64,000 bases of DNA. Source: Heterobilharzia americana (Eukaryota; Platyhelminthes; Trematoda; Strigeidida; Schistosomatidae). The DNA is taken from positions 48,455,998 through 48,519,997 of the forward strand of contig OX104129.1 in NCBI GenBank assembly GCA_944470555.2. The letters are read 5' to 3'. Below are positions 1-12,335 of the stretch, in pieces (position 1 is the first letter of the stretch; each line of letters begins with the position of its first letter). Below the pieces are notes generated by a model. The model saw only the letters and a program-made list of their open reading frames with translations, ran no database searches and was not told the origin of the DNA. The position numbers and the translations under genes were made by a program.

Positions 1-440
1 CATTCTTTCCTTTTAGATTCATAAGCTTTCATACTCTACTTGTTTGGAATCACAATTCCTTAGCTCTTTAATGTTGATCCCCCATTTTGCCCACCCACTG
101 ATTACCTTGGGATGTTGGCTTTTGTGCCTTTATTTTCTTTGGAGTGCTCCTTCATGCGTATAGGTGGTGGACAGAACTTTCCTGGTAGGAGGTATGAATA
201 AACAGCTTCATGAAGACATTTCAAGAAGAAGAAGAGTGAACTTTACCTCCGCTCACTTATACCATGACATTCGTAATTGAAGATTATCTGTGAATTTGCG
301 CCTAAAAACGAAGACTAGTGTTTTATTGAAAGCTTTATCGCTGATAACTTCATATTATATACAACTCCTTCTAAACATCCATCTCTGAAATATTCCACTT
401 AACAAAATGAGTTGTTAAAAACCACCAGTGTGTTTCTGTG
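1..440. other. Non-coding flank, no gene seen
   Basis: No open frame of note and no protein motif was seen on either strand. A purine-rich patch (AAGAAGAAGAAGAG) lies near 222-236. The stretch may be part of an older repeat, but no second copy was identified in the window. Confidence 0.4.
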
Positions 441-441
441 G

Positions 442-962
442 CCAGACCAGAGTAATCTAAACACCTGATGGCCGTCTCGCTCGCCTAGAGTCAGTCTCAT
501 CAGTGGTGTGTTCGGAAAAATTTACTTCATAGAGCCGGATTTTTCACACCAACTGAATCTGGTGAGGTGACTAAAATGAACAAGTATATCTTGAATAGGA
601 TGATCAATCTGCAAACTACTAACCAATTACCCGTTCCATATTTCTCACAACTGAGTAGTTTCTTAACAACTCAACTGCAGTACCACACTTTATCTTGGGT
701 GTTTTTCAACGGAAATCCCTATTGACACCACGACTAGACATTTAAAAACTGCACAGCTATGAGAGATGTCAGTGTGGAGCGTGCAACTAGTCAGGTCATC
801 AAATTCAAGATTAACCTTCACATTCTAGTGACCTCATCACATTCAGCTGATTTAAAAAAGTCGGCTCCATGAACTGAATTTTTCAGAGCACACCACTGAT
901 GTGACCGATCCGAAATGAGTGGAACTGTCGTCAGGTGTTCAGATCACTCCAGTCTGACCAGA
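442..962. repeat. Imperfect inverted repeat (foldback element)
   Basis: The left arm, about 442-578, is matched in reverse complement by about 824-962. Both arms share a CTGATGNC block, a CATCAGTGGTGTG block, a GGAAAAATTYA block and a GAGGTSACTARAATG end. The spacer is about 245 bases and has no coding potential. This is the layout of a foldback transposon or of two inverted copies of one repeat. No transposase is present. The arms have diverged by perhaps a fifth, so the element is old. Confidence 0.55.
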
Positions 963-3900
963 GAAATCTACAGATAAGTATGAGTGGCTCCAAACTACTT
1001 ATTTTATTCAGTAGTATATTGCGGAGGAATATACAGATCAGCGTGCTGTTCAGTAGTATATTGCTTACAGCCAGTTCAGAATTTGTTTGTACTAAACTTT
1101 TTTCGAACATTAAAATTCAACCCATCGTACTAAAACGAAATGAAATAAACGTAGTCCATCATATAAGATTAGTATAATGGTACTGAATGGCCTATTGAGC
1201 AGAAATCGCAGTTTAATTATCACTTACACTACTTTTATCTATTCAGCAACCTTCAGGTTGTGGCAATGATAGTCACTTTTCATACTACATAAATCTATTA
1301 AATCCTTAGTTCTTTGAAGTTTCCTTAACCTAATAAAGTAGAAAAAAACGTTTTTAGGGAGAAAAATCTTGTTGATTGTTTTAATGATTTTGTCGAGACT
1401 TAACATCATGAGATTGATAGCTCTTCAATGGCTTATAAATTTGAAGATCCTACTTTAAATTTACATCAGAAGCTTACATCATACTAGTTTAGATTGGGAT
1501 AGTTTGAATTCTGCACTGAGTAAACCATAAGAATGTATCATATAGACGAACCAAGGATATGAGAAAGAAATTCATCGTGAGCACTTTTAGAGCTTTTATC
1601 TCGTATCACGTGATTTTGGGTTTCATTTATCACTCCAAATGAACCCACTATTAAATGCTCATGCGATTCTTAGTGCTGGCATACTTGACTTGCCCAAGGA
1701 TTAGTTTTACGATTTGTTCAAGTTCATCATGTAAAATAATTCACAAACATGGATGATTTTATGCTTAGAAAAGAGATATGTGTACAATAGTTAACCTTAT
1801 TTAATAGGCTGGACAGGAAACCATGAAGAAATAAGTGAGTGGTCACTGCTGAACTCCTTTACCTGGTTATGACGTAATACTGTAAAATAAATCTCAAGCG
1901 AAATGTCTTCCACAATAAAACAGTCACGCGAATTATGCTTATTTAGGTTCGTATTCGTCTTTCTTTGGCTGTTATAACAAGAATAAACAGAATTTGTAAA
2001 TAAGTACAGCAATTTTTTTCCTTTGATGAAACGTATCTTCACCTACTGATGTAAGAAAGGATTATCAGTTACAGTATCTCTAATCGATTCAGGGGACAAC
2101 TAAGTACGAAAACCGTATGGGTTAACTGAAATAAATCTTTTGGTGAATTACTAAAGATTTAAAAATAATTGACTTTACTTTCTGAATAGCCTGGATATTA
2201 TATTCTGGAAAACCTCATGTACGAAATCGCCGTCGAATTCTCGTAACTAAAGCATGTTTTAGTTGTTGAACCAATAAGTTTAAGCCAACCGAATCTTAAT
2301 GTTGAATCCAAATTTCTATCATCTCAGATTTGTACATTTTTGTTAGTGTGTGTGTGTGTGTGGTTTTTGGTGGTTAGTAGGGGATTGTCTAACATAATAA
2401 CAAGGAATATAAAAATTTTAACGCCCAAGGTTTTCTTCTCACTATCAATAGTAAAGATTCACCAAAATATGACAGGAATCATATTAAGATTACTAAGTTT
2501 GGATGAGGAGTTACGTAATATAAAATGTTTGTAAATTCATTTGTGTCTAGAAAGAGGATGAAGACAGGAATGAATAATAAATTATCTAAGAGATGAACAG
2601 CGCACAAAGACAGAGGGGATTTCAGTGACCTTAAATTGAGAGATTAGAGGTTACGAGGTTGACTACTTCTTTTTCGCATACAATGCTAAGGTTTGTTCAT
2701 CTGCATGGCAGACGGAACTCTTATCCAAAGGAAGTCATGTCTATGCGGTTCCTGTCATTTTTCGACCAATCTTCACCATTCATTATGAGCAAGACTACTT
2801 GCCTCTAGAACGAAATTGTCATGAAAAAACTCTTCGCTTAAGAACTTGTTCTAATTCCTTCATTTCCTGATGAGTATCTTCCGTACATAAGAATTCGTCT
2901 CCATGAAAAGATCCCATAAAATTAGTGTTTTGTACGGCTTATGTAGAATGACTACTATGAGTAAAAGTTTCATTACTCAAGCCGATGAATCATTAGAAAT
3001 CGGAAAACATTGTGGGATTCACTGATCCTAGAGCTGTCATGTTTAGCATTTTGCTTGTCAGTGCTTTTTTCAAAGCTTTACTTCAAAACGGTAACTTGGC
3101 TGTCCAGTTACGCTGCTTGCACAACAATGCCGACGATGACTGACCGTATCGAAGAAACTAATGCTTTAAGATAATGACTACTAGATTTCTACCCTAGGAC
3201 TAAATGGTGATCTAAAATTCGATGTCTTTGAAGGCGTTGGATGTAAATTACTAAGGGGCCCCAAGTCATAACATAATCTTTGCCTCTTAACATACTCCTT
3301 GCTTTCCGATCGTTCTTTGCTTGATATCAGTCTGCTCTTCATATCACTTTCTAAAATACGATTCAAACATTATTTGTACCACTGGATTTTGTCGGTAATT
3401 TCATCTTGGAACTCTAGTCATGAGAGCTTCTTTTTCTGACCTTAGCAAATTAAGTTTCGTTTTCTTCTATCATTTCAGTGTTAGAGCTGACTGTGCTCTG
3501 CTCTCATCTACAATTGTCTTACCTATTTAACCTAATGTTAATTCAATTTTGAGAATGACATCTGATTTCAATTCATTAACCGCTACATCGAAATTAAGGT
3601 CTTTTTCTAGCACTCTTACTTCTGTTGAGCTTAGGACTCTAGTTTCAGCGTTAGAATCCTAAGCTCAGCAGAAGTAATTACATCTTTCACACAAAAACAG
3701 ATGATAAATGTGAAGAGTGGATATGCTACTTGAAATATCCTCTTTATTTATGAACACTTCTCTCATGCGTATTTTCATGACATCGATTGTCAAATATAGT
3801 TATTATGTGAAGTCGATAAATAAATGATAGGCTGGAACTCATTAAAATTGTTTACCTATGTGTGTATATCTCTATCTAAGGTTTTGTATGTATCATGGGA

Positions 3901-5159
3901 ATATTTTGCTAGTTTTGGTGATATTTGGTTGATTGTTCTTTTTTTCATGATTTAATTTTTGAAATAAAATATTAAAACTATTTATTTTCTTTGGCTTTTT
4001 ATTGTCTTCTGAAACCTTTGTTACTATTTTAATTAAGTAAACAGTTCCAGCGCAGATGGAGAATGATACTGTTATGGTGGTTATTAGTTTTATGTGTATC
4101 CATTCACATAGGCGGAGTTATATGCTGCGCATACTCAGCACTTACTTAATTCTACGTCAATGTTTACTAAAATAAGAGTCAGATGAAAGAATGTCTCAAG
4201 ATAGTTGGTTAGGTTATGAAATACCACCAGTCTAACAGAAGCTACTGTTTACTATTTTGAATGGTTCATAGAGTGGTACATGCTTGGGGGTTTTGGGCTA
4301 CCTGGAAACGGAACGTAGTGTGTATGTCATCGAAAGTGTTTGTCTTAATAGTTTTCTCATGCTAGTTGGTTGGAGGCAATTACCAGGAAACCCTATTTTC
4401 ATGTTCACCTTCGCTCTAACGTTCTGGCATAAATGTTAGGCGAACATGTACTTATAGGTTCTTGTTTTCATCGTGTGGTGGGTGATGGCGTTGATCGTAG
4501 GGAGTTTTTAAAATTTTCATATTGTCGAAATGGCTGCTTTAATCCAAAACTAAGAAGCTAGTATCACAGTTAATAAATTGTTCTGTAGAGTTACTGAAGT
4601 AGCCAGTTCACATAAAGAAAACAGCCGGAATGGAAATTGATGAAATCGGACAGTTGTTTGTGGAAGACGTTCACTTACTCTTTCCAAAATGCAATGAAAA
4701 CTTAAATATATCATTTTGGAAAAATATTTTGTTAGTTTAGACTTCTAAGCAGTTTATAACTTTTTCTTAAGCTTGATGTCTATCTTCCACCAAAGTTATT
4801 TTCTGAGTTACTAAACTATTTTTTCTGTATGTGTAATCACACCGTTTGACATTAATCGACTATTTACAAATTATTTTCCAATTAATACTGATTATTAACT
4901 GTAATAAAGTCTTGCTGAGATTTTATACTAAACACTTCCAAAGCATTTTCAGATCAAAAGATACCTATCCATGTAGACAAGTGTATTGACACACGAGATG
5001 ATATAATAAACTTTACAAGAACTTATTTAATTAAAGTTTCACTTCTGCATTACTGATAGACCGGAAAAGCTCCCTGACATATTTATTTTTGTTATTTGTT
5101 ACAAAACTTCTCTATCATTTACTTATGAGTTTACCTGTGAGCATGGTTATGAAGTTCTT
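963..5159. other. Gene-free AT-rich stretch
   Basis: Nothing convincing is coded here; the short open frames at 935-1177, 1797-2042, 2340-2534 and 3181-3366 show no family motif and no splice-site context. A (GT)n tract lies at about 2346-2362. Two copies of TTCAGTAGTATATTGC occur near 1008 and 1049. A GTTGGTTGGAGGCAAT block at about 4367 recurs at about 27182, where it flanks a hammerhead-like motif, so a relic of that repeat is present near 4366-4400. Confidence 0.4.
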
Positions 5160-5910
5160 GATTGGCTTTCGCCAATTTATGCAATTTATAGTGCAACCGT
5201 GACACCGAATCGCCTATTAAGGGTCGAGTATACTGAACTTCATTTCACTCTGCTCTGCTATATGGTTGTGAAATATGGGTACTGAAGGTAAAGGACGTGA
5301 GGCAACTTCAGGTGTACAACCATCGTTCCCTATATATTATAGACCATGTATCATGGTGTCACCACATGAGTAACCAGAAATTTAGATGTAAACCTTTAGG
5401 GAGAGAGGAAAGTCAGTTAGTGAGCTTGTAAGCTTTCATCGATTTGGGTGACTTTGACATGTGTTACGCATGACTTAGTCTCTACCTCTCGCTGCACAGT
5501 GTTAGCTGAATTAGGCTGAGGCTGGAAATGATTTAAGGCTAACCGGACTAAAACGTTGCATGAATCTGTAAAGTCTTTTACTGTAGGCCTGAGCTTTGTA
5601 AAAAAATGTAGACTTTGGTTGGGGCTGGCCTGACAACAGAAACCAGTGGTTAAAGACTAGGTGATATGACTTAGAATCTGTCTCAGTGATGCAGATGTAT
5701 CCACATACTATCCATTCTCATCTTAACAGTCAAACTGAATTTCAGTATTCTCTTATTCTACCTTGCCCTTTTTTGATAAATTTTCTCCACTGTTGATTGC
5801 TTTCTTTGTGATTTCTTTATCTTCCATCTTTGTGTGTTCTCGTTTGATATGCTGATATGAGGTATGGCAACTTATAGTGTTACACAGTAGTACCTGATGC
5901 CATGTTGGTC
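5160..5910 (+). mobile_element. RTE-like LINE, 3' fragment
   Basis: The fragment aligns by eye with 59.53-60.28 kb, the 3' part of the longest RTE-like copy. Shared blocks include TTGGCTTT(C/T)GCCAATT, TATTAAGGGTCG, the segment for the C-terminal CETW-type motif, and the 3' tail ending in a Pyr-rich block and GGTATGGCAACTT. The reading frame is broken by stops, so it cannot make protein. It is 5'-truncated just downstream of the RT core. Confidence 0.75.
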
Positions 5911-6459
5911 TTTTCTGTCTATCTGTTTGTGGTATGCGTCATCCGCAAATGTGGACTTTGAGTGGCATCTATCGAATGAAGACTGGTAGTATTTTTCCCT
6001 TGTCACAACTTTGTTAGGTAAAGTGAGATTCTAACTTGCGCTCCTATAGTTGTTAACGTTAAGTTACTAAACCACAACTTCGATAGATTTACTAACATTT
6101 ACAACTCCTCTTAGATTAGTCTCGTTCTGAATAATCTATTGCGATCTTTAAATTATTTAGTTTAAAATTATATCTTACTATAGTAGAGACCTTATTTGAG
6201 CATTAACTAAAGACCTAGAAATCCGATATATAAATGGAATTTGATAAATTGGACGTGAACTCATGATTGCGAATGTAAATGAGTGATAAAATTGTCTACT
6301 TCTTTGCATTTATGTATCAAAAATACGCTTGGTTAGAATGTAGGAGATGAATTCCTTCGTTCTATTCTTTGTCTACGTATTCCACTTTGAAAAAGATGAT
6401 ATCGGTATCATTTCGATCTGATAATTTTATCGTTTTCTTCATGTTATAGCTTGTACATC

Positions 6460-6718
6460 TCCATCGTTGGTTGAACTGAATTGATCGACCACTGTTGATA
6501 TATAGGCTCGTGTGCGGAGGCCTCGATATTGCCGATATTTTCTCTTTTAATACTAGTGACGGATGGTGGCTAATAATGAGGTTCAGTTTGCGCTCTTGGT
6601 CGTTTTCCGAACTCATCAGCTGATTGTACCTGCCTCCTAGCGAGCGATGTTTTTCTCACTGACACAAACGCAAGACCGATCGCTCCAAACGCCAAAGCGT
6701 TATCTACGATGGCCACTC
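6460..6718 (-). repeat. Sm-alpha-like SINE with decayed hammerhead (minus copy of a pair)
   Basis: On the minus strand it starts with a tRNA-like head near 6718, followed by a body and the motif CTGATGAG (reverse complement of 6610-6617), then a 3' module that recurs in the minus copies at 52.2, 54.2 and 57.0 kb. The GAAAC half of the ribozyme core is lost. It sits head to head with a plus-strand copy that begins at about 6720. Confidence 0.7.
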
Positions 6719-6719
6719 A

Positions 6720-6865
6720 TTGTTCCTAGGTTTGATTCTTAGTGGGAACAGCATCCGCTAGCTGAGAGGCATGTACATCTGTTTGAAGAGTCCCAAACGG
6801 AACGAAATGCGCATCCTGGGTTCCACTGCTAGCCACTAGCTCTCACTGATAACTTTACCGTATGT
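6720..6865 (+). repeat. Sm-alpha-like SINE with decayed hammerhead (plus copy of a pair)
   Basis: It begins at a B-box-like GGTTTGATTCTT, lacking the A-box half of the head. At about 6779-6835 it carries TTGAAGAGTCCC, CGAAATGCGC and ATCCTGGGTTCCACTGCT, the Sm-alpha hammerhead region. The 5' core half CTGACGAG is mutated and the stem III palindrome has changed, so it is unlikely to cleave. The matching minus copy abuts it. Confidence 0.7.
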
Positions 6866-7361
6866 TGCTTCGTACAACTTTTTTACTTCTTTAAGTTTGG
6901 AATTCATTGCTGCCTTTGCATTTAAAACTCTTGAAATAAATACTTTCTTAGACCAATGCTGTAGATATTAGCTAAGAAACCGACTTCTTATAGGTGAAAG
7001 TGCATGTTATCAGTTTATTTAGTCAACTGGGGTTGTTGGAAGACCTATATGGTTGCTCCCTAGGGGATAAGGTTGCATACTGTTCTTTTTTTACAAAGCC
7101 TGAATGAGCGTCCTGTCCTCATTAGATAATTTATGAGCATGTTACTCTGTGAAATCAAGATGTATTATTGAAAATGAACGTTATGTTCTTAGAAAACTTA
7201 GTTCTTTCTTAGACCTCATGCTTTTTTAGTGTATATATCCATACTATTTTTAAATGGAATTTGAATCTCTATCCTAGATCTGTAATTTTCACTATAAATT
7301 ATAGAATAACAAAATGTTGGTACACAGTTTCTATCCGTGTCATTAGTCATCTGAATAACCC

Positions 7362-7600
7362 CTATCCACTAAAGGTATTATTTAGAAACAAATTTGACTG
7401 ACCACCACGAAAGTTCTCCCAATCTTTCGGGTTCATGTGATCTAAACCTTCTCCTTCTACAGAGATGAAGCGAACCCGTGCTGTGATAAAGCAGTGTTCT
7501 ATGTAGTCATCTATATAAGCTCTGAGACTTTCATCAACTTTGGATGAGTCAAAGTGATTCAAAAACTGGTTGTCGTTGACGAAAGTACCATTTAGATCAT
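7362..7600 (-). CDS. Possible terminal exon of an unrecognised gene
   Basis: The minus strand is open for 79 codons from a possible AG acceptor (CCAG, complement of 7601-7604) to a TAG stop at 7362. The peptide is mixed and protein-like, rich in Asp, Glu and aromatic residues (for example EGEGLDHMNPKDWENFRGG), with none of the homopolymer look of chance frames in this AT-rich DNA. No family was recognised and no membrane segment is visible. A pyrimidine tract precedes the acceptor. It could be the last exon of a host gene whose other exons lie at higher coordinates, or a relic of a mobile element. No further exon was identified. Confidence 0.33.
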
Positions 7601-7924
7601 CTGGTTTTTGGAAAGCGAATTATTAATTTGACACAGGCAACAGGTGTTCCCAGCATGACGGTACCATAGCTTGTTAATATTTAGTGAATTACCTTATCCT
7701 GCGTATCTATTTTGGAAACTGCTATTGTCTGTACAAAAGAGTTTACTGTAAGATTTACATACTTTTCTGTGATAAACAGATGATCATTTTTGTTACAGGC
7801 TAATTTCACGCAAAGTCTTTATAAATTATTTACCCTTAACCCATTCAAGATTGAATTGTCGTTTGATTGAAAACTTTTATCTTCTTAAAGGGAGTATGCG
7901 GATTCTGCTGATAGATGCGGTTTC

Positions 7925-8445
7925 TAACCCATAGGCCAGGCGATTGGTACTAGGAAAAACAGGAAAGTCGATTGGTGAGGTTGTAAACCTTCATCGACTG
8001 AGGTGGCTTGGAAATGTACTGCGCATGCTTATCTGCTGCCTACCTCAACGTTTGATTAGGTTGGAGGAGGGTTCAAGGTAACTAGACGAAGACATAGCAC
8101 TAGTCAATGAAGTCTCTTGCTATTGGTCTGAGTCGTGTGGCGAGGTGAAGACTGCCTACTTGAGGTCATGGAAACGATAGGAATCAGTGGTTTAAGACTC
8201 TTCTTGATATGGCTGAAAATCGGTCGCAATTGTGCATATGTATTCACTACTTGACATCGTCTAAAGTCTGAATATTCGCATTAACCTTTATCTTCAGATT
8301 GTTTATTCTCTCATACTACTTTGTCTAATTTGATATCGCTCTTTTTCTATCCACTTGTTCTTTGTATACTGCAATGAAGTGTGGCAACTTGAAGTATTGC
8401 AGTTGTATGCGATGTTCAGAGTTGATTTTTTCTGTCTGTTTATCA
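7925..8445 (+). mobile_element. RTE-like LINE, 3' end fragment
   Basis: It matches the last 500 bases of the RTE-like copy at 59.75-60.25 kb. Shared parts are the block for HRLRWFGHVLRMP (CATCGACTGAGGTGGCTTGG), the block for MKSL/CLTVGLS, the conserved GGAATCAGTGG run and the pyrimidine-rich tail. The frame contains stops. Truncation on the 5' side is severe. Confidence 0.75.
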
Positions 8446-10256
8446 TTTTTAATCCGTAGATTACTACCTAGGAACCCGTTCCATCTACAAATCTTTTATC
8501 ACTTCAATTCGTGGCTACTGAGTTAATTTTTTTAATAATTATTTATATAAGAGATGACAGAATACTATGTAGAAAAGTCTTTTTTTGAAAGATTTATGAA
8601 GTACAAAAGTATAACTTTATATTCAGTCCATTTGCTCAGATAGTAATAATGATATTTCAAGCCACCAGAAAACTTCCTCAATCCTTTCTATTCAAAAAAA
8701 AGACAATAATACGCAACTTTATCATGACGTATATTAGATTCTTCCACAGACTTAACTTCTAACAAGAGTGGTGGAAACAGTAATCTCTTTCTTTAGTGCT
8801 TTATGTTTTTGCCTTTTACCGTTCCTCCTAGGTTAATTTAGGAAAAATGCGATTACTGGTTTATCAAATAGTTTTTTAAAACTAGTTTTCGTTAACGTGA
8901 ACAAATACGTTTGGGTATTTTAGGCATTTAATACTTTTATGCAGTAAAATGTATGGAGATATGGATAACTGACTAAGTGGTTAAGCTACGAATTTTATTC
9001 AGACGTGGATTACTTTATCTTACTAAATCAAATATCGTTTTCTGGTTGACTTTGATAAGCTAAAAAGCCAACATCATCCTGACTAAGACGTTCTCATACT
9101 TCCTACTTGACGCTGTATATGCACAGTCAGTATTGGCTCTAAAGAAGGTTCTATTAATCAGTGAACATAGTTCTTTATATCTCCTCACCAAAGTTGAGAG
9201 ATAATTTGTAAGACAAGCTTCTACGTATCGTTCTATTTTAAGCTTGATTTGTCTCATTATGGTGAATCAACAGTTACGTCTCACATATTCGCATGAAAGC
9301 CAGAGAAAGCGCTCTGTGATTGATTAGAAGTTACAACCTAATCAGGAGCCGGCTTTTGTATCTAGGTTAGCAGAATGCGAGGATGCTTAACCCAAGGCCA
9401 CTACTTCGGGTCCTGCTTCCACCAAGCTTCAATCATCAGTGCATACCAAGGATCTGAAATTATTCAACTACACTGTGTGTTATCATTACTTGCTCCATAG
9501 TGCTACTTGAATCTAATGGAAGTTGTAAGTGTATCATACTGATATCCAGTAGCATAGTCTAAACCACTATCTAATCCATTAAGTTATCTTCCAGTAGTAG
9601 TTTCATTTACTTTAAAAGTAGTTCAGGTAAATCATTCCGGTAGCTTACATATGGAAATTTCTATATTATGACGTGATTTATTATCATTATCTACTGAGTC
9701 CACCAACACTGATCAGATTACAGTTCAAGAAATCGCCCAATGATCTATTTCATAGGCGAAGCCATTAGTGCTCATACCTTTATACTGCATAGCAGGACGA
9801 CATAATGTCTTCATTTGGTTGTATGTAGTGCATTTAATTATGGAGTTTGTTTTGGAATGAGCCAAAATTGTGATAAAATATACATCACCAATAAGAAATC
9901 AATGTAGGCGGGAAATGTGTTGACAAATAGACTGAACAACCAGATGAATAAACTGGTAAAATAAGTAAAGGGAGAAAGTAGGAGATTTATTGATACTGAA
10001 TATTTTGGCCATTGAAGTGTACTATTTAGTAAAGCTTGTATCACACCTAATAATCGCTAATTATAGCTATTTATTTCAAGGAACATGAGGATGGTTTTGT
10101 AAACGTGTATAAATTACTTCAAAAATATTCTCGAATCAAGTATGTTCTCATATAACGTAAACGGTTATCTTCTTCCATTGACTTTACTGTGTCACAGTTT
10201 CGCTAATGTCTTCCACAAGGCTGGCACAGGTTTCATGTGAAGTCTCGCCCTATCTA
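8446..10256. other. Stretch without a supported gene
   Basis: Short frames at 9060-9257 (minus) and 9838-10044 (minus) were read and show no family motif. The segment 9330-9440 contains a GC-richer patch unlike its surroundings (GGAGCCGG, AACCCAAGG, TTCGGGTCC) that may be the relic of a SINE head. Nothing else was identified. Confidence 0.35.
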
Positions 10257-10990
10257 GGTGTCTTGCTTAGCTGTTCAGGTCACGAATAATTTGTGTTTAT
10301 GTCCATTGAAGATACTTTATCGTGAAACCTGGTATCGTGTCCAATCTGTTGTAAAAACAGCGCTAAAGACGATAACGTACTCTCATAAAAAGAGCAAGAA
10401 AAGTCACTGGATCTCAGAAGCTTCTTCTGAACTAGGGAATACACGTAAACGCATGCTTATGGAGACTGCGAATGTACTGAAGAGTCGAAGCAACTTAAAT
10501 GTAAACTGACATTGAGTCTACTCAATGTGTACAGTGATGAACAGAGAAAGCTAAAAAAATGGAAAAGGTTAAGGTGATAGACAACAGAAAATAGCTGTTT
10601 ATACTTATTAAAAAGACTGAGATGAGAAAGTCAGTAGTTAGTGAAACTATTGCAATATAAGATGGGTCTGCTATTTATTCGCAAAGCAGACAACTGGAAC
10701 GGTGGACAGAACACTCTGAAGTATAGTCCAACTGACTTCCAGCTACTATTATATCCTCTACTATCCAGCCACATCCTTAATGGGACAGTGATATAGGGCC
10801 TCCAGTAACAAGAAAAGACACCAGGCCCCAATGGCATTACGCCGGATATGTTTAGGAACGTTGGACAGAGATCATTGATTAGAGTGATCGAAGTGTTAGC
10901 TGGTGTTTAGGAACTAAATGCTACATCCTCTGAATGGTCTCAACCACTGTCTATCCCAGACTCCAAAAGCGTAAGAAGTATTCTTGAAGA
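10257..10990 (+). mobile_element. RTE-like LINE, internal fragment
   Basis: The translation is recognisably homologous to the 57.77-58.74 kb element: a RETW..VQS.VKTALKT segment, then SHWISEASSELGNTRKR, then (in other frames) a GSAIYSQSRQLERW segment and PGPNGITPDMFRNVGQ, the equivalent of GPDGLPAEVYKDGG in RT. Stops and frameshifts break it throughout. This is the linker between endonuclease and RT plus the start of RT. Confidence 0.7.
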
Positions 10991-11150
10991 AGTCCGAGTG
11001 GGACTCTGGAATACCAAAACCAAGAAAACCAGGCAGGTTCCAAACCTAACTATGCGTGTATTGACTAAATATGCACCTTCTGCCAGGTTCTGGAACCCAG
11101 GCACACTTACCGGTGCTCGACACAAAAATATTTGACTCAGTAGTATGCTT
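10991..11150 (+). mobile_element. Possible LINE fragment joined to the RTE relic
   Basis: Just after the RTE match stops, one frame reads VRVGLWNTKTKKTRQ, which resembles the beginning of an apurinic-type endonuclease domain in non-LTR elements. The similarity is short and no catalytic residue can be shown, so this is tentative. Confidence 0.2.
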
Positions 11151-11489
11151 GTTTATGTCGTTGGCTCTTTAGATAAAACAACAGAGATGAATCAGCAAAC
11201 AAAAATAGCCAGTTTCTCAATTAGCAATGTCTTATGTTTTGTGGACTTCAACCTGGAAGCCTACAGTTCTGCTAATTACCCCCGTAGACAAACTTTCCGT
11301 GTAGTTATGTTTACTGTCTAGATTTCTCATTCAGCTTATGATGATACAAGTAGTTTCAGTGTACATTGATCAGTCATGTAGGTCGATTCAGACTTAAAAT
11401 AAATTTATTAGTTTATCCTCAATAACAAATATCCTGTACTCTAGTTTCAAAAGTTTTCTTGTTAGGTCGACATCAAGCAGAGACCCATT

Positions 11490-11705
11490 AAAAGCCTAGG
11501 AGCACTATACATCTAGCTGCTCGTAGTCCGAAACTTCTCAGTAGTTTAGAGCTACGGCCCTACACGGAATCGAACTCATTATCTTTAGGTCTCGTGGCAG
11601 ACACATTACCACTCAGTCACTGGGCCGGAATCAAATGACCGACGTTTTGCAACTTCTATCAATTCACTATACGGTGCAACAATCAGCGAACGCTATCGAC
11701 TAGTA
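11490..11705 (-). repeat. tRNA-headed SINE, family 2, decayed hammerhead
   Basis: The minus strand reads a tRNA-like head (B-box-like GTTCGATTCC, complement of about 11565-11575), then CTACTGAGAAGT at about 11525-11540 and TAGTGCTCCTAGG at about 11494-11510. These correspond to the 5' half of the family-2 hammerhead and to the region after its cleavage site. The GAAAC core is unrecognisable. Confidence 0.6.
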
Positions 11706-12113
11706 TTTCTCCTCATACCCGTCCTGATTGATGTCATAAATCATGACTTCTCGCTAAAACTTCATAAAATCCATCTTGAAGCAAGTCAATAGCGAACATT
11801 GGATTGTCATTCGGTTTTGATATTTTAGGGGGAATCGATTGGCTTCAAAACAGTTATCATCATAGATCGATATCTGTTACATAAGCATTTATAGCTTAGG
11901 AGTAGTAGATAGCTATTTCTTTCTAGTTTGGGATAACCTTCGGTTTAACAAGTCGCTCGGAAAGAAAATTTATCACACGTGAACGTTGTTTCGAAGAAAA
12001 TGGTAAAGTCCAGAGGCAGAAGAAGCCGTCACATCCAGTCTCTTATTTCGCAAGTTATCACAAATAAATCAATGACACCTATATTTATATGTTTTCTGAT
12101 ATCAGTTGATAAA

Positions 12114-12335
12114 GAGAGTGAGTGAGTGAGTGGGTGAGTGAGTGAGTGAGTGAGTGAGTGAGTGAGTGAGTGAGTGAGTGAGTGAGTGAGTGAGTGAGTG
12201 AGTGAGTGAGTGAGTGAGTGAGTGAGTGAGTGAGTGAGTGAGTGAGTGAGTGAGTGAGTGAGTGAGTGAGTGAGTGAGTGAGTGAGTGAGTGAGTGAGTG
12301 AGTGAGTGAGTGAGTGAGTGAGTGAGTGAGTGAGA
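12114..12335. repeat. (GAGT)n tetranucleotide array, 222 bp
   Basis: About 55 tandem GAGT units run with almost no interruption; the visible variants are a GGGT near 12131 and GAGAG ends. One strand is entirely purine plus T. Such arrays change length easily, so this would be polymorphic between individuals. Confidence 0.95.

Noticed and set aside
10258..10509. 83-codon plus-strand frame as a gene
   Set aside because: Its translation matches the linker of the RTE-like element at 58.05-58.2 kb, so it is a LINE relic.
12114..12335. CRISPR-like or satellite array
   Set aside because: The unit is 4 bases with no spacers; simple microsatellite.
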